Shown here in pieces: positions 1 to 11,900 of a stretch of 64,000 nt of DNA. Source of the stretch: Oreohelix idahoensis (lineage: Eukaryota > Mollusca > Gastropoda > Stylommatophora > Oreohelicidae); the NCBI GenBank assembly GCA_024509875.1, contig JAMPIV010008530.1:124001-188000 (forward strand), in the 5' to 3' direction. The position numbers and the translations under genes are program-made. The notes beneath the pieces were generated by a model that did no database searches, was not told where the DNA came from, and saw nothing but the letters and a program-made list of their open reading frames with translations. Position 1 is the first letter of the stretch, and every line of letters begins with the position of its first letter.

Positions 1-899
1 TTCGGTGAATTTTTCTTAGGCATGTTGTGTGAAAAGAGGACAATTTCGACATTTCCTTCTCTGTAACTCTCCAGCATTCTGCACCATAGAGAAGCACAGA
101 AAGCACACAGCTTTGATATAATCTTAATTTTGTGCTTGTGCTGTATTGAGAGGACTTTCAGATGTTGTTTAGGCTAAAAAAGGCTGTTCTTGCCTTATTC
201 ATTCTGATGTTGATATAATTTCCTGTAGTCTAGTATAAAATGCTTCTTTCACAGACTCTTCTTTGTCATTAGTTGGTGCATAACGTTGGATGACATTTAC
301 ATGAATTTTCTTTTTAGCTGTTTTGAAAGTAACTGTTATTATTCTGGGTCCAACAGCTTCCCATTCAATGAGTACTTTCTGTGCTTCTTTAGATAACATA
401 AGAGCTACCCCTTCACTGTGGTGTAAACTTTCGTCTTCATGTCCTGAGGACAGCACCAATTCACATGTGATGAGTTTCTTCCCGTCTACCCCCTTCCACT
501 TTGTTTCACACATTCCCAGAACCTCGATTTTGTATTCCCTCATTTCTGCTGCTACTTGCGCCACTTTCCCTTGTTCGTATAATGTCCGAACATTCCAGGT
601 GCCAAATCTGGAAGTTCTCCTAGAAGAAAGAAGGTTAGTCAGCAACACAGACTCCTTTCGGCTTTCTCTGTGTTGCATCATACGCCTCCCTGCGAGAGGA
701 CCTTCCCCTGTCTTGGATGGCTGTGTTTTATTTTCTTTATTTGACTTGTCCATATTTGTTGAAGTTTTTGTGGTTTAAATTTTTTCACAGGATGGGGTAA
801 CCAGCCCCATGCCCAACCCTCCTTAGTCGCTTTCTACGACCTGCTTGGCAGGGAACAGTGTTACTATTCTTTGCTCCCCTTTCGGGCCCCGGTAACACA
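1..899 (-). mobile_element. Internally deleted RTE-like LINE (family C)
   Basis: Positions 1-216 match 62,765-62,985 almost base for base in the same orientation; that stretch is the 3' part of a reverse transcriptase in family C. At about 216 the match stops and an endonuclease-coding stretch (199-753) begins, so most of the RT is missing. Positions 780-899 carry a GC-rich leader that reads, on the minus strand, as a 5' UTR of the type found before such ORFs. The simplest reading is one LINE copy with its middle deleted, running from 899 (5' end) past base 1. The clade is inferred from RT and endonuclease style and from the short 3' tail of the other copy. Confidence 0.75.
199..753 (-). pseudogene. 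APE-type endonuclease domain of a LINE, truncated
   Basis: This 184-residue frame starts at an ATG at 753. Around residue 50 it has the GTWNVRTL motif that opens apurinic-type endonuclease domains of RTE-like LINEs, and around residues 79-87 the MCETKWKG motif with the catalytic Glu. The catalytic Asp/Asn motif (DFN) and the terminal His box are missing because the frame runs into deleted RT sequence and stops at 199. Such domains nick the genomic target for target-primed reverse transcription. Proteins of this kind are often mis-annotated as craniofacial development protein 2-like. The truncated domain should be inactive. Confidence 0.75.
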
Positions 900-977
900 C
901 GGGTGACACCATACAGTAGTGAAGAATATATATCATTTTATGATTCTCAGTTTTAATTTGTAAGTTAACTGTTTTGG

Positions 978-2125
978 TGTAGCTGTCTTTTTTCTCTTGT
1001 TGATGTGATCACTGGCCCAAGACAGTATACATGTTGTTAGATGTGTAGTGCGAGCGTATGATGAATTGAGTGTGGGTGCGAATGAAGACGCGAATGTGTT
1101 TAGGCTCGTATAGATGTAGATCCTGCAACCCATACTCTCACATGCAGTAATCAAGGATGCTTTGACACTGCAGGCATGTTTCAAGACATTTATTGACGGG
1201 AACACACATAATATCAACAGGAACAGTCAGTGTAACAAGGTCATGCTGACCTGACATCGATAGGTATACATTTGGCATTCAAAAAGGTAAACATCAGAAT
1301 AGACGTGCATGGTCAATAGCAAAGTTCTTCAATAATGACAGTTCGTAGCGTCGCCCTTGGCGTCTCTGACTAAACGCGTCAGATGCCTTAGTCACTTGGA
1401 CACATAGGTGCAACTTGGCACTCCCCGCCAATTGCACATATCAGGCTGTAGTATAACAGCCGAAAGCACAGGCCTCGTTCTGACGTCGGCCGTGTACTTC
1501 TGTTAAATAGGTTATCATCAACCCTGCAGTAATACTTATTGTAGATATGAACTCCGCCAATCTGCGGCTCCCACAATATATCTTCGTCACTGGATTTCTG
1601 GACAATATAAGACTAACAGTCTTGGATGGCTACCTCGAGCACAAATATATAAGTTCTGAAATGGCGGATCAGTGAGCTGCTGTTCACCCTAGGTAATCCT
1701 TTACATGTTCTGCCACCGAAAAGCGTAATAATGCATAAAGGTCGGTATTACCTGGCAAATGAATCCTCAGAACTAAACAAGGAATTCTGTCGTCATCCCG
1801 ACGCACAGAGATTCACTGGGGAAAACTGCCATAGCAGTTACTTCGAAGATTCTCCCCGAAAAAACAATGGACTCTTGGTCCCTTCAGAAAAAACAGGACC
1901 TCCCGGCTTCCCGGAAGTATATCTCACTCCCGCTTAAAAAAACCTTCCCATAGGCCTACGCCGAACTGTCCACCTCTGACCCTAAAGGTCAAACACAATG
2001 AATGAATAAACAAGGGAAGACAACCCCTAATCAACCTGACATCGCAGGTAAAGACACAATTATTCTTATGATACAAACATAAGCAAATAACTTGACAGAT
2101 GACTCCGTCGAAAATGACAGCAACA
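978..2125 (+). repeat. Probable solo LTR (1,148 bp) with 5-bp TSD
   Basis: The insert begins TGTAGCTGTC and ends GACAGCAACA, an imperfect 10-bp inverted terminal repeat with TG...CA ends. It is flanked by TTTGG at 973-977 and 2,126-2,130, and removing it restores the family D LINE as seen near 58,860. A TATA-like AATATATAAG lies near 1,645 and an AATAAA at 2,005-2,010, which suggests plus orientation. There is no coding capacity. A short-TIR non-autonomous DNA transposon is the alternative, since no second copy or internal region is present to prove an LTR. Confidence 0.6.
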
Positions 2126-2359
2126 TTTGGATGTCAGTATATGTCTCATGTTGTTGTATGTAGCTTTGGCCATTCCTATTCTCTTCTTGATTTCTGTTTC
2201 ACATCTGACATCTTCTGTTATTATATGACCAAGATATGACAAGCTCTTGACTTGTTTCAGGATTTTCCCATTTATGCTTATCTTGTGATGTTTACTTGCT
2301 TCACTAGTTCTTGTAAATCCTGTTCACTTTCAGCTAACAACACGGTATAATCTGCACAT

Positions 2360-2545
2360 CTAAAGTTGTTTATTGACCTTCAAATTATTTTCAGTCCTGA
2401 CATTTCCTGTATCTGTTTGAAATTTTTTCGGTGTGTAGACTGCATTAAATAGACAGGGGGACAGCACACAACCTTGTGTGACACATCTTTTTATGTCGAT
2501 GTGTGGTGAATAATTAATTCCAGATATTACTGTAACAGTTTGCAC
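2360..2545 (-). pseudogene. Reverse transcriptase fragment (family D)
   Basis: Sixty-one codons hold the RT segment before the YADD box, with the LSPCLFN motif. The corresponding frame at 59,088-59,423 continues into RYADDTMLLAESE, whereas this copy has decayed and lacks the YADD segment. It is part of the interrupted LINE at 900-3,130 and is non-functional. Confidence 0.65.
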
Positions 2546-2581
2546 CCAATAAAAGTTACTGAGTATTCTAATGTCTTTTCC

Positions 2582-2813
2582 GAATAAATCACTAGCTCGG
2601 GCGTTGGCGTAGCTGGCGAGTCCTTTTTAGAGCTTTATGCTAGCAGATAGATAATGTTGGTGCTTTTAAGGACTTAGTATCTATCAACGCTGATCGGGTT
2701 AGCTGTCAACAGAGTTGACTTATTTTTTGGGATGGTAAATGCGCTCTGATATAGCCAAATAGGTTGAAAGGAATGCGCCTCGCCAGAAGAAGGCAAACAC
2801 CGAACCAAAAAAA
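2582..2813 (+). mobile_element. SINE-like insertion with 11-bp TSD
   Basis: A 232-bp insertion in the family D RT is flanked by the perfect 11-bp repeat ATGTCTTTTCC at 2,571-2,581 and 2,814-2,824. It ends in an A-rich tail on the plus strand (AACCAAAAAAA). The 5' part has TGGCGTAGCTGG, resembling a Pol III A box; no convincing B box was seen. Length, A tail and TSD fit a SINE mobilised by LINE machinery. No other copy was recognised in the window. Confidence 0.6.
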
Positions 2814-3130
2814 ATGTCTTTTCCAGCAATAGCTATGTCTTCGAGGCATTCAATTATTTTCTCGTGATGGACTCTTTCAAAAGCCTTCTTATAGTCAATG
2901 AAGCACATGTATATACCTTTTTTGGACCTCTGTATTTTATTGTTCTAGCAAGGCCAGCAATATTATTTTGCTAATATTCTTAGGCAAAATATTGCCTCTC
3001 TTGTTCCGCCTACAACTGCTCTTCTCGGACTTTGCTGTCTACCTTACTTTTTATGCTTTACTGTATGATTTTGAGCAGTATTTTAATTTCATCACTCCTG
3101 AGGCTGATTGTTATGAAGGGGTAATCCTGA

Positions 3131-3604
3131 CCTACAAAGCAAACTAGAAATGAAAATTGTTAGTTACTCTGGAAACATTTGTTGTTGTGTCGGCTTTTAA
3201 AGCCGAGCCAAAAATAACTTGTTGTAATATATTAATATAAATATTATACTGATAAAACTGTAATCTGAAAGACTAGTTCTAATACTAAAATTTAAGACTG
3301 GCTCAAAAAATTTAACTGACTAAAATGTTTATGTCTTTTGTTTTATTAAAACAAAATATTTAAACTTTTATTTTTACACAATACATAATGTCTAATATTT
3401 ATTTAAAAGTGTTTAATAATTTCATAAGAAGTGAACAACTTTAACCATTTTTGTAATATAAATCTAATAACATTTCTTATTACTTTTATTTCCCTTGGTT
3501 TATTAACATTATTTTTACTTCCCTTGACAGTACTAACGTGCTCAAAGTCTTTGTTATCTCCCATAATGCCGCGTTAACACTGTTCGAGGCACCACTTATC
3601 TATT
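3131..3604. other. AT-rich spacer, nothing recognised
   Basis: No coding frame, repeat or RNA signal was recognised between the two family D LINE pieces. The composition is strongly AT-rich (runs such as TTTAAACTTTTATTTTTAC). Confidence 0.5.
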
Positions 3605-3985
3605 ATCATCATCTTCACCAGCTGCCATCTGCACACGAAGGTCAACAGCAATGGATCTTAGGCGTCTTCCATCTGTTGCCTTGATAGCTCTTTCCTATCT
3701 ATCTCTTGATGTTATCTTCCCATTTACACCGCAGCCTTCGTCTTGGACGTTTGCCTTCAGCTCTGCATTCCATTATGGTCGTTAGCAAGGTGTTATGTAT
3801 TTTCATTTGACCAAAATATGTTAGCTGTCTGATTTTAACCTCTTTCATTATTTCTCTTTGCATTCCAAGGTTTTCAAAGACTACTTTATTTGATTTCTTC
3901 TCATTCCCAATCGTCTAGAAATCTAATTCTCAAGGGCCTCTATTCTTTCTTCCAATTGGTTGTTAATTGTCCATTGTTTTTTTTT
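3605..3985 (-). mobile_element. LINE family D 3' end fragment
   Basis: The sequence from CATCATCTTCACC through the CCATTATGGTC block to about 3,985 matches 58,385-58,790, the 3' end of the other family D element, including a short ATC-rich tail at its 3' terminus (low coordinates). In the better copy this stretch encodes the RT C-terminal arginine-rich region. Here it is decayed. It stops where the tRNA-type SINE starts. Confidence 0.7.
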
Positions 3986-4021
3986 TACACCATTCGTCTT
4001 ATTAGTTGTATGTGTACAATA

Positions 4022-4291
4022 CACCCGGACCGTCAGATTGACACAACGGTTAGAGTGCTGGTCGCCAGAGGCAATGGGGCCGGGTTAGAATCACGATACT
4101 GACATGCTCCAGTCTACCCAGCTGTAAATGGGTATCTGAATCTGCTCTTTGAGTTAGGGAAGGAAATGCCAGCTTGGAAGGAACTGATCCCCCCACCTCT
4201 CGATGCTGGACTTAGTATGTTGAAATCTCCAACCCTTCACTCACCTACGGCAGTATCTGCTTGGGACTACCTTTATCTTTTGCAGGAGGGT
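4022..4291 (+). mobile_element. tRNA-derived SINE adjoining the satellite
   Basis: The head has tRNA-like Pol III boxes: an A-box-like ACAACGGTTAGAGTGCTGG near 4,042 and a B-box-like GGGTTAGAATCAC near 4,082. A central block with CCCAGCTGTAAATGGGTA follows near 4,120 and recurs, reversed, near 37,590. The unit runs without a break into the 61-bp satellite. The last bases before the array (GTAGTAGACCTATTC) already resemble a decayed satellite unit, so the array may have grown from the SINE's 3' flank. Confidence 0.6.
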
Positions 4292-5369
4292 GTAGTAGAC
4301 CTATTCTTTTGTTGTCTCTTCAGAGACTACTGGACCTACACAGGGGCCACTGTTTGTCACTTTCTACTTTGGTTGTCTCTTCAGAGACTACTGGACCTAC
4401 ACAGGGGCCACTGTTTGTCACTTTCTACTTTTGTTGTCTCTTCAGAGACTACTGGACCTACACAGGGGCCACTGTTTGTCACTTTCTACTTTTGTTGTCT
4501 CTTCAGAGACTACTGGACCTACACAGGGGCCACTGTTTGTCACTTTCTACTTTTGTTGTCTCTTCAGAGACTACTGGACCTACACAGGGGCCACTGTTTG
4601 TCACTTTCTACTTTTGTTGTCTCTTCAGAGACTACTGGACCTACACAGGGGCCACTGTTTGTCACTTTCTACTTTTGTTGTCTCTTCAGAGACTACTGGA
4701 CCTACACAGGGGCCACTGTTTGTCACTTTCTACTTTTGTTGTCTCTTCAGAGACTACTGGACCTACACAGGGGCCACTGTTTGTCACTTTCTACTTTTGT
4801 TGTCTCTTCAGAGACTACTGGACCTACACAGGGGCCACTGTTTGTCACTTTCTACTTTTGTTGTCTCTTCAGAGACTACTGGACCTACACAGGGGCCACT
4901 GTTTGTCACTTTCTACTTTTGTTGTCTCTTCAGAGACTACTGGACCTACACAGGGGCCACTGTTTGTCACTTTCTACTTTTGTTGTCTCTTCAGAGACTA
5001 CTGGACCTACACAGGGGCCACTGTTTGTCACTTTCTACTTTTGTTGTCTCTTCAGAGACTACTGGACCTACACAGGGGCCACTGTTTGTCACTTTCTACT
5101 TTTGTTGTCTCTTCAGAGACTACTGGACCTACACAGGGGCCACTGTTTGTCACTTTCTACTTTTGTTGTCTCTTCAGAGACTACTGGACCTACACAGGGG
5201 CCACTGTTTGTCACTTTCTACTTTTGTTGTCTCTTCAGAGACTACTGGACCTACACAGGGGCCACTGTTTGTTACTTTCTACTTTTGTTGTCTCTTCAGA
5301 GACTACTGGACCTACACAGGGGCCACTATTTGTTACTTTCTACTTTTGTTGTCTCTTCAGAGACTACTG

Positions 5370-5945
5370 GACCTACCTAGACAGGGGCCACTGTTTGTCA
5401 CTTTCTACTTTTGTTGTCTCTTCAGAGACTACTGGACCTACACAGGGGCCACTGTTTGTTACTTTCTACTTTTGTTGTCTCTTCAGAGACTACTGGACCT
5501 ACCTAGACAGGGGCCACTGTTTGTTACTTTCTACTTTTGTTGTCTCTTCAGAGACTACTGGACCTACACAGGGGCCACTGTTTGTTACTTTCTACTTTTG
5601 TTGTCTCTTCAGAGACTACTGGACCTACCTAGACAGGGGCCACTGTTTGTCACTTTCTACTTTTGTTGTCTCTTCAGAGACTACTGGACCTACACAGGGG
5701 CCACTGTTTGTTACTTTCTACTTTTGTTGTCTCTTCAGAGACTACTGGACCTACCTAGACAGGGGCCACTGTTTGTCACTTTCTACTTTTGTTGTCTCTT
5801 CAGAGACTACTGGACCTACACAGGGGCCACTGTTTGTTACTTTCTACTTTTGTTGTCTCTTCAGAGACTACTGGACCTACACAGGGGCCACTGTTTGTCA
5901 CTTTCTACTTTTGTTGTCTCTTCAGAGACTACTGGACCTACCTAG
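5370..5945 (+). repeat. Dimeric higher-order block in the 61-bp satellite
   Basis: Units with the CCTACCTAGACAGG linker (65 bp) alternate with CCTACACAGG units (61 bp), starting near 5,370, 5,497, 5,623 and 5,750. This gives a ~126-bp dimer period. Confidence 0.7.
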
Positions 5946-8900
5946 ACAGGGGCCACTGTTTGTCACTTTCTACTTTGGTTGTCTCTTCAGAGACTACTGG
6001 ACCTAGACAGGGGCCACTGTTTGTTACTTTCTACTTTTGTTGTCTCTTCAGAGACTACTGGACCTACACAGGGGCCACTGTTTGTCACTTTCTACTTTGG
6101 TTGTCTCTTCAGAGACTACTGGACCTACCTAGACAGGGGCCACTGTTTGTCACTTTCTACTTTTGTTGTCTCTTCAGAGACTACTGGACCTACCTAGACA
6201 GGGGCCACTGTTTGTCACTTTCTACTTTTGTTGTCTCTTCAGAGACTACTGGACCTACACAGGGGCCACTGTTTGTCACTTTCTACTTTGGTTGTCTCTT
6301 CAGAGACTACTGGACCTACCTAGACAGGGGCCACTGTTTGTCACTTTCTACTTTGGTTGTCTCTTCAGAGACTACTGGACCTGCACAGGGGCCACTGTTT
6401 GTCACTTTCTACTTTGGTTGTCTCTTCAGAGACTACTGGACCTACCTAGACAGGGGCCACTGTTTGTCACTTTCTACTTTGGTTGTCTCTTCAGAGACTA
6501 CTGGACCTACCTAGACAGGGGCCACTGTTTGTCACTTTCTACTTTGGTTGTCTCTTCAGAGACTACTGGACCTACACAGGGGCCACTGTTTGTTACTTTC
6601 TACTTTGGTTGTCTCTTCAGAGACTACTGGACCTACCTAGACAGGGGCCACTGTTTGTTACTTTCTACTTTGGTTGTCTCTTCAGAGACTACTGGACCTA
6701 CCTAGACAGGGGCCACTGTTTGTTACTTTCTACTTTTGTTGTCTCTTCAGAGACTACTGGACCTACACAGGGGCCACTGTTTGTTACTTTCTACTTTGGT
6801 TGTCTCTTCAGAGACTACTGGACCTACCTAGACAGGGGCCACTGTTTGTTACTTTCTACTTTGGTTGTCTCTTCAGAGACTACTGGACCTACCTACACAG
6901 GGGCCACTGTTTGTTACTTTCTACTTTTGTTGTCTCTTCAGAGACTACTGGACCTACACAGGGGCCACTGTTTGTTACTTTCTACTTTGGTTGTCTCTTC
7001 AGAGACTACTGGACCTACCTAGACAGGGGCCACTGTTTGTTACTTTCTACTTTTGTTGTCTCTTCAGAGACTACTGGACCTACACAGGGGCCACTGTTTG
7101 TCACTTTCTACTTTTGTTGTCTCTTCAGAGACTACTGGACCTACACAGGGGCCACTGTTTGTCACTTTCTACTTTTGTTGTCTCTTCAGAGACTACTGGA
7201 CCTACACAGGGGCCACTGTTTGTTACTTTCTACTTTTGTTGTCTCTTCAGAGACTACTGGACCTACACAGGGGCCACTGTTTGTTACTTTCTACTTTTGT
7301 TGTCTCTTCAGAGACTACTGGACCTACACAGGGGCCACTGTTTGTCACTTTCTACTTTTGTTGTCTCTTCAGAGACTACTGGACCTACCTACACAGGGGC
7401 CACTGTTTGTTACTTTCTACTTTTGTTGTCTCTTCAGAGACTACTGGACCTACACAGGGGCCACTGTTTGTTACTTTCTACTTTGGTTGTCTCTTCAGAG
7501 ACTACTGGACCTACCTACACAGGGGCCACTGTTTGTTACTTTCTACTTTTGTTGTCTCTTCAGAGACTACTGGACCTACACAGGGGCCACTGTTTGTCAC
7601 TTTCTACTTTTGTTGTCTCTTCAGAGACTACTGGACCTACACAGGGGCCACTGTTTGTCACTTTCTACTTTTGTTGTCTCTTCAGAGACTACTGGGACCT
7701 ACACAGGGGCCACTGTTTGTTACTTTCTACTTTTGTTGTCTCTTCAGAGACTACTGGACCTACACAGGGGCCACTGTTTGTTACTTTCTACTTTTGTTGT
7801 CTCTTCAGAGACTACTGGACCTACACAGGGGCCACTGTTTGTCACTTTCTACTTTTGTTGTCTCTTCAGAGACTACTGGACCTACACAGGGGCCACTGTT
7901 TGTTACTTTCTACTTTTGTTGTCTCTTCAGAGACTACTGGACCTACACAGGGGCCACTGTTTGTTACTTTCTACTTTTGTTGTCTCTTCAGAGACTACTG
8001 GACCTACACAGGGGCCACTGTTTGTCACTTTCTACTTTTGTTGTCTCTTCAGAGACTACTGGACCTACACAGGGGCCACTGTTTGTTACTTTCTACTTTT
8101 GTTGTCTCTTCAGAGACTACTGGACCTACACAGGGGCCACTGTTTGTTACTTTCTACTTTGGTTGTCTCTTCAGAGACTACTGGACCTACACAGGGGCCA
8201 CTGTTTGTTACTTTCTACTTTTGTTGTCTCTTCAGAGACTACTGGACCTACACAGGGGCCACTGTTTGTTACTTTCTACTTTGGTTGTCTCTTCAGAGAC
8301 TACTGGACCTACACAGGGGCCACTGTTTGTCACTTTCTACTTTTGTTGTCTCTTCAGAGACTACTGGACCTACACAGGGGCCACTGTTTGTCACTTTCTA
8401 CTTTTGTTGTCTCTTCAGAGACTACTGGACCTACCTACACAGGGGCCACTGTTTGTTACTTTCTACTTTTGTTGTCTCTTCAGAGACTACTGGACCTACA
8501 CAGGGGCCACTGTTTGTTACTTTCTACTTTGGTTGTCTCTTCAGAGACTACTGGACCTACACAGGGGCCACTGTTTGTTACTTTCTACTTTGGTTGTCTC
8601 TTCAGAGACTACTGGACCTACACAGGGGCCACTGTTTGTTACTTTCTACTTTGGTTGTCTCTTCAGAGACTACTGGACCTACCTACACAGGGGCCACTGT
8701 TTGTTACTTTCTACTTTGGTTGTCTCTTCAGAGACTACTGGACCTACCTACACAGGGGCCACTGTTTGTTACTTTCTACTTTTGTTGTCTCTTCAGAGAC
8801 TACTGGACCTACACAGGGGCCACTGTTTGTTACTTTCTACTTTTGTTGTCTCTTCAGAGACTACTGGACCTACACAGGGGCCACTGTTTGTTACTTTCTA

Positions 8901-11900
8901 CTTTTGTTGTCTCTTCAGAGACTACTGGACCTACACAGGGGCCACTGTTTGTTACTTTCTACTTTTGTTGTCTCTTCAGAGACTACTGGACCTACACAGG
9001 GGCCACTGTTTGTTACTTTCTACTTTGGTTGTCTCTTCAGAGACTACTGGACCTACACAGGGGCCACTGTTTGTTACTTTCTACTTTTGGTTGTCTCTTC
9101 AGAGACTACTGGACCTACACAGGGGCCACTGTTTGTTACTTTCTACTTTGGTTGTCTCTTCAGAGACTACTGGACCTACACAGGGGCCACTGTTTGTTAC
9201 TTTCTACTTTGGTTGTCTCTTCAGAGACTACTGGACCTACACAGGGGCCACTGTTTGTTACTTTCTACTTTGGTTGTCTCTTCAGAGACTACTGGACCTA
9301 CACAGGGGCCACTGTTTGTTACTTTCTACTTTGGTTGTCTCTTCAGAGACTACTGGACCTACACAGGGGCCACTGTTTGTTACTTTCTACTTTGGTTGTC
9401 TCTTCAGAGACTACTGGACCTACCTAGACAGGGGCCACTGTTTGTTACTTTCTACTTTTGTTGTCTCTTCAGAGACTACTGGACCTACACAGGGGCCACT
9501 GTTTGTTACTTTCTACTTTTGTTGTCTCTTCAGAGACTACTGGACCTACACAGGGGCCACTGTTTGTTACTTTCTACTTTTGTTGTCTCTTCAGAGACTA
9601 CTGGACCTACACAGGGGCCACTGTTTGTTACTTTCTCTTTTGGTTGTCTCTTCAGAGACTACTGGACCTACACAGGGGCCACTGTTTGTTACTTTCTACT
9701 TTGGTTGTCTCTTCAGAGACTACTGGACCTACACAGGGGCCACTGTTTGTTACTTTCTACTTTGTTGTCTCTTCAGAGACTACTGGACCTACACAGGGGC
9801 CACTGTTTGTTACTTTCTACTTTGGTTGTCTCTTCAGAGACTACTGGACCTACACAGGGGCCACTGTTTGTTACTTTCTACTTTGGTTGTCTCTTCAGAG
9901 ACTACTGGACCTACACAGGGGCCACTGTTTGTTACTTTCTACTTTGGTTGTCTCTTCAGAGACTACTGGACCTACACAGGGGCCACTGTTTGTTACTTTC
10001 TACTTTGGTTGTCTCTTCAGAGACTACTGGACCTACACAGGGGCCACTGTTTGTTACTTTCTACTTTGGTTGTCTCTTCAGAGACTACTGGACCTACACA
10101 GGGGCCACTGTTTGTTACTTTCTACTTTGGTTGTCTCTTCAGAGACTACTGGACCTACTACACAGGGGCCACTGTTTTGTTACTTTCTACTTTTGTTGTC
10201 TCTTCAGAGACTACTGGACCTACACAGGGGCCACTGTTTGTTACTTTCTACTTTGGTTGTCTCTTCAGAGACTACTGGACCTACACAGGGGCCACTGTTT
10301 GTTACTTTCTACTTTTGTTGTCTCTTCAGAGACTACTGGACCTACACAGGGGCCACTGTTTGTTACTTTCTACTTTGGTTGTCTCTTCAGAGACTACTGG
10401 ACCTACACAGGGCCACTGTTTGTTACTTTCTACTTTTGTTGTCTCTTCAGAGACTACTGGACCTACACAGGGGCCACTGTTTGTTACTTTCTACTTTGGT
10501 TGTCTCTTCAGAGACTACTGGACCTACACAGGGGCCACTGTTTGTTACTTTCTACTTTTGTTGTCTCTTCAGAGACTACTGGACCTACCTAGACAGGGGC
10601 CACTGTTTGTTACTTTCTACTTTGGTTGTCTCTTCAGAGACTACTGGACCTACACAGGGGCCACTGTTTGTTACTTTCTACTTTTGTTGTCTCTTCAGAG
10701 ACTACTGGACCTACACAGGGGCCACTGTTTGTTACTTTCTACTTTGGTTGTCTCTTCAGAGACTACTGGACCTACACAGGGGCCACTGTTTGTTACTTTC
10801 TACTTTTGTTGTCTCTTCAGAGACTACTGGACCTACACAGGGGCCACTGTTTGTTACTTTCTACTTTTGTTGTCTCTTCAGAGACTACTGGACCTACCTA
10901 CACAGGGGCCACTGTTTGTTACTTTCTACTTTTGTTGTCTCTTCAGAGACTACTGGACCTACCTACACAGGGGCCACTGTTTGTTACTTTCTACTTTTGT
11001 TGTCTCTTCAGAGACTACTGGACCTACACAGGGGCCACTGTTTGTTACTTTCTACTTTTGTTGTCTCTTCAGAGACTACTGGACCTACACAGGGGCCACT
11101 GTTTGTTACTTTCTACTTTTGTTGTCTCTTCAGAGACTACTGGACCTACACAGGGGCCACTGTTTGTTACTTTCTACTTTTGTTGTCTCTTCAGAGACTA
11201 CTGGACCTACCTACACAGGGGCCACTGTTTGTTACTTTCTACTTTGGTTGTCTCTTCAGAGACTACTGGACCTACCTACACAGGGGCCACTGTTTGTTAC
11301 TTTCTACTTTTGTTGTCTCTTCAGAGACTACTGGACCTACACAGGGGCCACTGTTTGTTACTTTCTACTTTTGTTGTCTCTTCAGAGACTACTGGACCTA
11401 CACAGGGGCCACTGTTTAATGTTTGTTACTTTCTACTTTTGTTGTCTCTTCAGAGACTACTGGACCTACACAGGGGCCACTGTTTGTTACTTTCTACTTT
11501 GGTTGTCTCTTCAGAGACTACTGGACCTACACAGGGGCCACTGTTTGTTACTTTCTACTTTGGTTGTCTCTTCAGAGACTACTGGACCTACACAGGGGCC
11601 ACTGTTTGTTACTTTCTACTTTGGTTGTCTCTTCAGAGACTACTGGACCTACACAGGGGCCACTGTTTGTTACTTTCTTCTTTGGTTGTCTCTTCAGAGA
11701 CTACTGGACCTACACAGGGGCCACTGTTTGTTACTTTCTACTTTGGTTGTCTCTTCAGAGACTACTGGACCTACACAGGGGCCACTGTTTGTTACTTTCT
11801 ACTTTTGTTGTCTCTTCAGAGACTACTGGACCTACACAGGGGCCACTGTTTGTTACTTTCTACTTTTGTTGTCTCTTCAGAGACTACTGGACCTACCTAG

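Larger units (their letters stand above)
900..3130 (-). mobile_element. LINE family D fragment, interrupted by a solo LTR and a SINE
   Basis: Positions 900-977, 2,131-2,570 and 2,825-3,120 line up in order with 58,793-59,530, another family D copy on the same strand. The frame at 2,360-2,545 contains NYSPHIDIKR followed by CVLSPCLFN, an RT block. The three pieces are separated by a 1,148-bp insertion (978-2,125) and a 232-bp insertion (2,582-2,813), each bounded by a direct duplication of LINE sequence, so both landed in a pre-existing LINE. Position 900 abuts the 5' end of the family C element. Confidence 0.75.

Noticed and set aside
933..1217. 94-codon minus-strand ORF
   Set aside because: It spans the boundary of LINE D and the inserted element and has no recognisable domain.
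3890..4102. 70-codon ORF before the satellite
   Set aside because: It crosses from a decayed LINE 3' end into a SINE; chance frame.
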